Source: an uncultured Flavobacteriales bacterium
GTDB taxonomy: Bacteria; Bacteroidota; Bacteroidia; Flavobacteriales_D; Sanyastnellaceae
Direction of reading: 5' to 3'
Assembly: GCA_937996585.1 (NCBI GenBank)
Contig: CALKUW010000369.1
Location: 1-21,942 of the forward strand
DNA: 21,942 bases
This document shows, in pieces, positions 16,491 through 21,942 of the stretch (position 1 is the stretch's first letter; the number at the start of each line of letters is the position of its first letter). The notes beneath the pieces were generated by a model. That model did not search any database, had not been told where the DNA came from, and saw only the letters and a program-made list of their open reading frames with translations. Position numbers and translations under genes: made by a program.

Positions 16491-17852
16491 ATGAACACCA
16501 AGCGGCTTTCCTTCTGGGAAATCTGGAACATGAGTTTCGGATTCCTGGGCATCCAATTCGGTTTCGCCCTTCAGGGCGGCAACATGTCCCGCATCTTCCA
16601 GACGCTGGGCGCATCCAAGGACGACATTCCGCTGTTGTGGATTGCGGCACCCCTGACGGGATTGCTCGTTCAGCCGATCATCGGCTATCTCAGCGATAGG
16701 ACCTGGCATCCGCGTTGGGGGCGGCGCCGTCCCTATTTCCTGCTGGGGGCCGTACTCAGTTCGTTGGCGCTCTTCTTCGTGCCATACAGTTCCGCTTTGT
16801 GGATGGCGGCCGGTTTCCTCTGGATCCTGGATGCCAGCATCAACATCAGCATGGAGCCCTTCCGGGCGCTGGTGGCAGACAAGCTCCCAGAGGAACAGCG
16901 GAGCTATGGATTTGTACTTCAGACACTCATCATAGGCATTGGCACCTGGGTGGCTTCCAACCTTCCTTGGTTCGTCACCCAGCTTGGGGTGTCCAATGAA
17001 GCTGAAGCAGGCGTAATTCCGCAGAGCGTGTATGTCTCCTTCGCCATCGGAGCGTTCGTTTTCATGGCCAGCATCCTTTTCACGGTCTTCACCACCAGTG
17101 AAGAGCCTCCAGCAGACCTGGAGGCTTTCGAGCGCGAAAAAGCCCAAAGCCGCGGTTTCCTGACAGGGGTGGGGGAGATTGCGTCCTTCGTCAAGGGCAT
17201 GCCGGTGGTCATGGCCAAGCTGGGCGCCGTGCAGTTCTTCAGCTGGTTCGCCTTTTTCACCATGTGGTCCTTTGCGACCCCCGCCTTGACTGAGTCGGTT
17301 TTCGGCGCCCCGCTTCCAGCAGATGGCGCGGTCGATTTCATGGTTAAGAATGCCGCTTACAACGAGGCCGCCAATTCCGTTTCAAGCGCCATGGGCATCT
17401 ACGGACTCAGCAGCATGGCCTTTGCCCTCCTGCTGTCCATCTGGACGAGCCGGCGCGGCATCGACCGGAGGTTGATCCACTTGTTCAGTTTGGTGATGGG
17501 CGGTGTCGGATTCCTGACCATGTCCTGGTGGACGCCGGAGACCGCGGGCAACCTGAACATCAGCTTCGCTTTGGTCGGCATCGCATGGGGCAGCATCCTC
17601 AGCATGCCCTACGCCATGCTTTCCGGTGCCATTCCCGCCGATCGCATGGGGGTGGGCATGGGGGTGTTCAACATGTTCATCGTCATTCCCCAGATCGTGG
17701 CGGCTTTGGGGGGCATCAATTGGGCCTACAAGACCCTGCTGGGCGATGATGTCATCCAGACGATGGTACTCGCAGGCTTGAGTCTGGTGTTGGCGGGGCT
17801 GTTGAACCTCGTTATCCGCGAAGCGGACATGGACGGGGGCGGAGCCGTATAA
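16491..17852 (+). CDS. MFS transporter, SLC45/sugar-permease-like
   Basis: This 453-residue integral membrane protein contains about 12 hydrophobic segments. The N-terminal part reads FGFLGIQFGFALQGGNMSRI, the arrangement seen in bacterial relatives of the SLC45 and GPH sugar transporters. The loop between helices 2 and 3 carries GYLSDRTWHPRWGRRRPY, the MFS D-R-x-G-R-R signature, and helix 4 has SINISMEPFRALVADKLP. The central loop (about 205-220, EEPPADLEAFEREKAQ) is short and charged, with two six-helix halves either side. Flavobacterial homologues often stand in alpha-glucan (maltose-type) loci, so proton-linked uptake of a di- or oligosaccharide is the best guess; the substrate is not proven here. 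The next gene encodes an exoprotein with carbohydrate-binding-like modules, which supports that guess. Confidence 0.85.
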   Translation: MNTKRLSFWEIWNMSFGFLGIQFGFALQGGNMSRIFQTLGASKDDIPLLWIAAPLTGLLVQPIIGYLSDRTWHPRWGRRRPYFLLGAVLSSLALFFVPYSSALWMAAGFLWILDASINISMEPFRALVADKLPEEQRSYGFVLQTLIIGIGTWVASNLPWFVTQLGVSNEAEAGVIPQSVYVSFAIGAFVFMASILFTVFTTSEEPPADLEAFEREKAQSRGFLTGVGEIASFVKGMPVVMAKLGAVQFFSWFAFFTMWSFATPALTESVFGAPLPADGAVDFMVKNAAYNEAANSVSSAMGIYGLSSMAFALLLSIWTSRRGIDRRLIHLFSLVMGGVGFLTMSWWTPETAGNLNISFALVGIAWGSILSMPYAMLSGAIPADRMGVGMGVFNMFIVIPQIVAALGGINWAYKTLLGDDVIQTMVLAGLSLVLAGLLNLVIREADMDGGGAV

Positions 17853-17880
17853 TCAAATTTGTGGGCGCAGATAAATGGCG

Positions 17881-17973
17881 CAGTTGGTCGATTCCGACCA
17901 ACTGATGGAACGATTGCACCCCGGAATGGGGGTGTTCCTGCTTGATAATACCCGCATTATCCCCTCGTTTTTT
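17881..17973. terminator. Cluster of hairpins behind the MFS gene
   Basis: Three hairpins stand in a row: CAGTTGGTCG/CGACCAACTG (17881-17890 with 17895-17904, 10 bp, loop ATTC); CACCCC/GGGGTG (17917-17922 with 17929-17934); and GATAAT/ATTATC (17944-17949 with 17956-17961). A T6 run follows at 17968-17973 after a six-base spacer. The first stem is perfect but lacks an adjacent T-run. The group probably ends the MFS transcript, though it could instead be a structured leader of the downstream gene. Confidence 0.5.
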
Positions 17974-17978
17974 GGCTT

Positions 17979-17995
17979 GGTGTATGAAGTACACC
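17979..17995. promoter_or_regulatory. Short inverted repeat upstream of the cupredoxin-CBM gene
   Basis: GGTGTA (17979-17984) and TACACC (17990-17995) are perfect inverted half-sites separated by five bases, 54 bases before the ATG at 18049. The spacing would suit a dimeric regulator. A degenerate -7-like TATATTG lies at 18005-18011. Regulatory function is a guess. Confidence 0.25.
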
Positions 17996-18048
17996 TTCTC
18001 TGTCTATATTGCCCGTCATTGGAAGAACCTTACTGTAACCCAAACACC

Positions 18049-21000
18049 ATGCGTAACCTTTTGCTGCTTTGCCTCGCCGTATTCAGCTACGGCATTGCTC
18101 AAGCTCAAGACCATACGGTCCTCGCCGGCAATTACTACTACAACCCAGCCACCCTCACGGTGACAGCGGGCGAGACCATCGAATTCCTTAATGAAGCTGG
18201 TTTCCACAATGTCAACGGTGTGTCCAGCACACTGGGTGACACCTGGAATAACCCCGAGACCTTCTCCCTTGCCGCCAACAGTGGTTCGGCGCCAGGCATC
18301 TCCATGGGCACCATTACCCTGAACACGCCGGGCACCTACAACTACGACTGCAGCATCGGTTCCCATGCCGCCAACGGCATGGTCGGAACGATCATCGTGG
18401 AAGCCGCAGGCCCCTCCACTGTGGACGTTACGTTCAATGTGAACATGGCCAACGAGACCACCTCTCCTGAGGGCGTATTCCTTGCAGGAGGTGTCGACTT
18501 TGGCGTCGCGGGTGACAACCCCATGACGGATACGGATGGAGACGACATCTGGACCATCACCAAGTCCGTGCCTGTCGGTTATACAGGCAACTATACCTTC
18601 TTGAATGGCAACTGCCCAGATTGGAGCTGCAAGGAAAACATCAACGGTCTATCCTGTGCTGACGGTCCATACAGTGACCGCCTCTTGAGCAACATCACGG
18701 AGAATACCACGGTCAGCACATGCTTCAGTCAGTGCACAACAGACGGCACCTGTGAGACTCCGGCCTACCAACCCATTGTCACCTTCCAGGTAGACATGTC
18801 CAACGCAGGTCTGACCGGTGGAGAGACGATTTACGTTACGGGTTCCTTTGACGGATGGTGCGGTCCCTGCACAGCCATGGACGATTCAGATGGAGACAAC
18901 GTCTACACAGTGGACATGGCACTCGCCCCCAGTCAAGGCTACGAGTTCAAGTACATGATCAATGCTTGGGGTGGAGACGAGCAGAACATCGGCGGCACGG
19001 CATGTGATTTCGTTCCCGGTGATGATTTCGGAAACCGCGGTTTCAACCTGGGGGTAGCAGATACGGTACTCGCGGTTCAATGCTTCGACTTCTGCGGAAC
19101 TTGTGAGGAGCAGAACACAGCAGGTATTGGAGGTTGCCTCGATTCCGGAGCCAACAACTACAATGCTTCTGCCGACTACGACGATGGCTCTTGCCAGTAC
19201 AACGTCACGTTCCAAGTGGACATGAGTGACTACACGGGAAGCTATGGAACGGTCAACCTGAACGGAAGCTTCAACGGATGGTGTGGTGGATGTGCGGCCA
19301 TGACCACGGCTGGAGGTAACATCTATACGATCACCGCAAGTGTTCCTGGAGATACCCTCGAATACAAGTTCACTCTGGACGGATGGACGGCACAGGAGGA
19401 GTTCACCGAAGGGGACCCCTGCACGACTACGATTGATGGATACACCAACCGTTCCGTCATCGTGACGGCAGATGCTACCCTCGATGTGGTGTGCTACAAC
19501 TCCTGCGATGCCTGTGAAGGCGGCGGCGGTGACCCCACCGGACCGACTGCACCTACGGACAATGCTGCAGATCCCACTCAGAACTCAACTGACGTTGTGT
19601 CTGTTTACGGAGGTACCTACGACAACATCGCCACCAACTACAACCCCTTTTGGGCGCAGTCGGGAACGGTGAATACGGACTACGATCCCGGTACGGGCAA
19701 CCTTGTCATGGAGTACGCCAACTTCAACTACCAGGGAACCGATTTGACTTCTACCAACCTTTCCGGAATGACCCACCTCCACGTAGACGTGTGGGTAGCG
19801 ACTGCAGATCGCATGCTCAAGGTCTCTCCGGTCAATGGAGGAACGGGAGCAGGGGAATTCCTTGTCGAGGTTCCCACTACGGCAGGAGCTTGGAGCAGCG
19901 TGGACCTTCCCATTGCTTCCTTCGAGGGCATGACTTGGGACAACGTCTTCCAGTTGAAGTTTGACGGTCAGTTCAACGCCGATGGTTCTGCCAACGGTGC
20001 AGGTTGGACGGTCTACCTCGACAACATTTACTTCTACAATGACGGAACAGGTTCAGGTCCCCCGGATGGAACCACCTATGACGTGACCTTCAACGTCAAC
20101 ACCGAGAACATCACCGTGGGCCCCAACGGCATGTACGTTGGTGGCGGAAGCTACTTCGGCGATGCCCAGGGCAATGCCATGTCCGACGATGACAACGATG
20201 GTGTATGGACGGTGACCATTGCGGTGCCAGCAGGGTTCTCCGGCAATTACACCTTCCTCAACAGCCCCAATGATGGTGGTGACTGGGGAGCCAAAGAGGA
20301 CATCAGCGGACAGGACTGTGCGGATGCGGCGAACTTCAATGACCGCTCTCTCGGTCCCATCAATGAGAACACGACCATCAGCACCTGTTTCGGGCAGTGC
20401 TCCACGGACGGTTCCTGTGCCGCTCCTCCGGCTTCTTACGCTGTGACTTTCCAAGTCGACATGTCAACTTACACTGGTGCCTACGGTACGGTGAACCTCA
20501 ATGGCAGCTTTGCCGGATGGTGTGGAGGTTGCATCCCGATGGATGACAGTGATGGTGACAACATCTACACCGTGACCGTGGATCTCGTGGCCGACACCAT
20601 TGAGTACAAGTTCACCTTGGACGGTTGGACGGCTCAAGAGGAGTTTGCGGGTGGCGAGTCTTGCACGAGCACCATCGACGGCTTCACAAACCGCTCCTTC
20701 ATCGTCACGGAAGCAGCCACCTTGCCGGTCGTTTGCTACAACTCCTGTGATGCCTGTGTGGCAGCGGAGACCCTGACGGCGACGCTCGACGTGAGCTGCA
20801 GCGGTTTGACCGACATCACCAGTGTGCGCATCTTCGGTCCTTTCTGGGGATGGGATCCCGCGGGTGGTCCTGAGGCTTCCTTGAATTCAGAAGGACTCTG
20901 GGAAGTATTGTTCTCACCTGCTCCTGACGCCGACATGGAATACAAGTGGCTCATCAATGGTGAGCAGGAGGACCTTCTCGACTTCGGTCCTGACCTGAAC

Positions 21001-21942
21001 GGCGATGGCTACGACGACTTCTTGAATGCGGATTGTGTGCCAATCACGGACTACTTCAGCTATGCCAACCGCCTCTGGACGGTCGGTTCCGGCAACATCA
21101 TGGACACATGGAGCACATGTGAGCCTTGTGGCGGAGCGGAGAACGACAGTGCGTTGGTCACCTTCTCGGTGGACATGAACAACTACGGAGGAACGTTCGG
21201 TTTCGTGAACGTCTCCGCAGACTGGAATGGCTTCTGCGGCGATTGCAACCAATTGACCGACGAGGATGCTGACGGCATCTGGTCCGGTTCCTTCCTCATT
21301 CCTCCCGGAGAGAACCAAGCCTACAAGTTCCAGGTGGATTCTTGGGCTGATCAGGAAGACCTCGCTCCCGGAAACGACCCTGTTGGCCCCTGCGTCCGCA
21401 CGGCTGGCGGTTTCACGAACCGTGACCTCGACGTCTTGAGCAATGACCCCATGGATCTGGGTGTGGTGTGCTGGGGATCCTGCCTCGCCTGTGGCGATGG
21501 TGGTACGCCCGGTTGCACGGACGACACGGCCTCCAACTACGATGCTGCTGCCAGCTACAATGACGGCTCTTGCCTCTATGACGTGACCTTCAACGTCAAC
21601 ATGAGCCAGTACGCCTTGGGTGACCTCGACTCCGTCTACGTGAACAGCACATTCAATGGATGGTGTGGTCCCTGCAACCCGCTCCTCGATGAGGACGGAG
21701 ACGGTGTCTACAGCGCGACCATCGAGTTGGCCTACGACTACTATGAGTACAAGTTCACGGTGAACGGATGGTCTGCAGAAGAGAACCTCGCAGGCATCGG
21801 AAGCTGTGTCACGGAGAACTATGGTTTCACGAACCGTGTCCTCCAGGTCGCCGGCGACCAAAGTGAGCCTGTGGTCTGCTGGAACAGCTGTTCCGACTGT
21901 GAGGGCAGCGACATCCTCGGATGTACCGACCCTGCGGCCTCC
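18049..21942 (+). CDS. Large secreted modular protein: cupredoxin domain plus CBM-like modules (3' end beyond window)
   Basis: The frame is open for 1298 codons to the last base. A signal peptide (1-20, ending AQAQ) is followed by a cupredoxin domain (about 22-122). Its apparent type 1 copper ligands are His53 (FHNV), Cys101, His106 and Met111 (CSIGSHAANGM). After it come CBM-like beta-sandwich modules. Type A, with GNYTFLN and NENTT/TENTT-STCF-QC, lies at 18421-18735 and 20077-20400. Type B, with VTFQVDMS, GSF-GWCG-C, YKF and a C-x-x-S/F-C-x-x-C end, lies at 18778-19104, 19201-19515, 20437-20757, 21151-21492 and 21577-21900. A jelly-roll-like domain (19540-20043) resembles those attached to flavobacterial glycoside hydrolases, and another FGPFWGW module is at 20770-21129. 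Cys-NYN spacers lie at 19135-19194 and 21514-21573, with a third beginning at 21922. Carbohydrate binding is likely; no catalytic domain is visible so far. A sorting domain or enzyme may lie beyond the window. Confidence 0.88.
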   Translation, partial: MRNLLLLCLAVFSYGIAQAQDHTVLAGNYYYNPATLTVTAGETIEFLNEAGFHNVNGVSSTLGDTWNNPETFSLAANSGSAPGISMGTITLNTPGTYNYDCSIGSHAANGMVGTIIVEAAGPSTVDVTFNVNMANETTSPEGVFLAGGVDFGVAGDNPMTDTDGDDIWTITKSVPVGYTGNYTFLNGNCPDWSCKENINGLSCADGPYSDRLLSNITENTTVSTCFSQCTTDGTCETPAYQPIVTFQVDMSNAGLTGGETIYVTGSFDGWCGPCTAMDDSDGDNVYTVDMALAPSQGYEFKYMINAWGGDEQNIGGTACDFVPGDDFGNRGFNLGVADTVLAVQCFDFCGTCEEQNTAGIGGCLDSGANNYNASADYDDGSCQYNVTFQVDMSDYTGSYGTVNLNGSFNGWCGGCAAMTTAGGNIYTITASVPGDTLEYKFTLDGWTAQEEFTEGDPCTTTIDGYTNRSVIVTADATLDVVCYNSCDACEGGGGDPTGPTAPTDNAADPTQNSTDVVSVYGGTYDNIATNYNPFWAQSGTVNTDYDPGTGNLVMEYANFNYQGTDLTSTNLSGMTHLHVDVWVATADRMLKVSPVNGGTGAGEFLVEVPTTAGAWSSVDLPIASFEGMTWDNVFQLKFDGQFNADGSANGAGWTVYLDNIYFYNDGTGSGPPDGTTYDVTFNVNTENITVGPNGMYVGGGSYFGDAQGNAMSDDDNDGVWTVTIAVPAGFSGNYTFLNSPNDGGDWGAKEDISGQDCADAANFNDRSLGPINENTTISTCFGQCSTDGSCAAPPASYAVTFQVDMSTYTGAYGTVNLNGSFAGWCGGCIPMDDSDGDNIYTVTVDLVADTIEYKFTLDGWTAQEEFAGGESCTSTIDGFTNRSFIVTEAATLPVVCYNSCDACVAAETLTATLDVSCSGLTDITSVRIFGPFWGWDPAGGPEASLNSEGLWEVLFSPAPDADMEYKWLINGEQEDLLDFGPDLNGDGYDDFLNADCVPITDYFSYANRLWTVGSGNIMDTWSTCEPCGGAENDSALVTFSVDMNNYGGTFGFVNVSADWNGFCGDCNQLTDEDADGIWSGSFLIPPGENQAYKFQVDSWADQEDLAPGNDPVGPCVRTAGGFTNRDLDVLSNDPMDLGVVCWGSCLACGDGGTPGCTDDTASNYDAAASYNDGSCLYDVTFNVNMSQYALGDLDSVYVNSTFNGWCGPCNPLLDEDGDGVYSATIELAYDYYEYKFTVNGWSAEENLAGIGSCVTENYGFTNRVLQVAGDQSEPVVCWNSCSDCEGSDILGCTDPAAS
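18778..21900 (+). repeat. Five type B CBM-like modules within the large exoprotein
   Basis: The copies at 18778-19104, 19201-19515, 20437-20757, 21151-21492 and 21577-21900 are each about 105-115 residues. All keep a V-T-F-x-V-D/N-M opening, a G/S-x-F/W-(D/N/A)-G-(W/F)-C-G-x-C turn, a Y-K-F strand, an F/G-N-R strand late in the module and a terminal cysteine cluster ending C-x-x-C. Copies 2 and 3 are the closest pair (both have YKFTLDGWTAQEEF and CYNSCDAC). The intervening modules are of other types, so the array grew by more than simple tandem duplication. Confidence 0.85.

Noticed and set aside
17874..17910. tRNA-like sequence (TGGCGCAGTTGGT, then CGATTCCGACC)
   Set aside because: It recalls a D-arm joined to a T-arm, but there is no anticodon arm or acceptor stem and the segment folds as one 10-bp hairpin.
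18856..18870. WCGPC, the thioredoxin active-site motif
   Set aside because: It sits in a beta-sandwich repeat module without a thioredoxin fold pattern or cis-proline, and other copies have WCGGC or FCGDC at the same place.
20914..21861. A long minus-strand open frame, Val/Glu-rich
   Set aside because: It is the antisense shadow of the repeated exoprotein modules, whose biased codons keep stops away on the other strand.

Overview
The window reads as chromosomal DNA of a GC-rich marine-type Flavobacteriales bacterium (Bacteroidota). The pointers are: promoter-like -7 boxes of the Bacteroidota form TAnnTTTG with few clear Shine-Dalgarno sites; a RibB fused to a decayed RibA-like domain; a zinc-free (type B) ribosomal protein L31; and large secreted proteins built from cysteine-bounded 'C-x-D-x-x-A-x-NYN-x-x-A' repeats and CBM-like beta-sandwich modules, both common in that order. 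The exact genus cannot be fixed from the sequence alone. No rRNA, tRNA, IS element or CRISPR array was recognised.

Layout. 1-3289 (+): the end of a calcineurin-type phosphoesterase, then ettA (ribosome-associated ABC-F ATPase) and gluQ (glutamyl-Q tRNA modification), closely packed. 3250-6341 (-): a likely operon of a SPOR-like envelope protein, a XerC/D recombinase and a secreted alpha/beta hydrolase. 6342-6706: a gene-poor gap holding a strong minus-strand terminator, a UUCG hairpin, a broken small reading frame and the rpmE2 promoter. 6707-8182: rpmE2 (+) converges on ribB (-) at a shared bidirectional terminator. 8231-12214 (+): def and a TPR-like lipoprotein, then fbaA and pgi, whose ends overlap by one base. 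12282-16414 (+): two secreted repeat proteins that share an unrecognised 'TYRVY' domain and end in a dockerin-like calcium loop. 16491-17852 (+): an MFS transporter resembling the SLC45/sugar class. 18049 to the window end (+): an open, unfinished modular exoprotein of at least 1298 residues, with an N-terminal cupredoxin domain followed by at least nine CBM-like or beta-sandwich modules.

How it fits together. The first 12 kb is mostly housekeeping (translation, riboflavin, central glycolysis, chromosome resolution). The last 10 kb is an exoprotein block. The sugar-type MFS permease beside a carbohydrate-binding-like exoprotein suggests, by inference only, capture and uptake of glucan-type oligosaccharides that would enter glycolysis. 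The most unusual items are the copper-site-plus-CBM exoprotein, the paired TYRVY-domain proteins and the unexplained transcript-like signals at 6434-6720.
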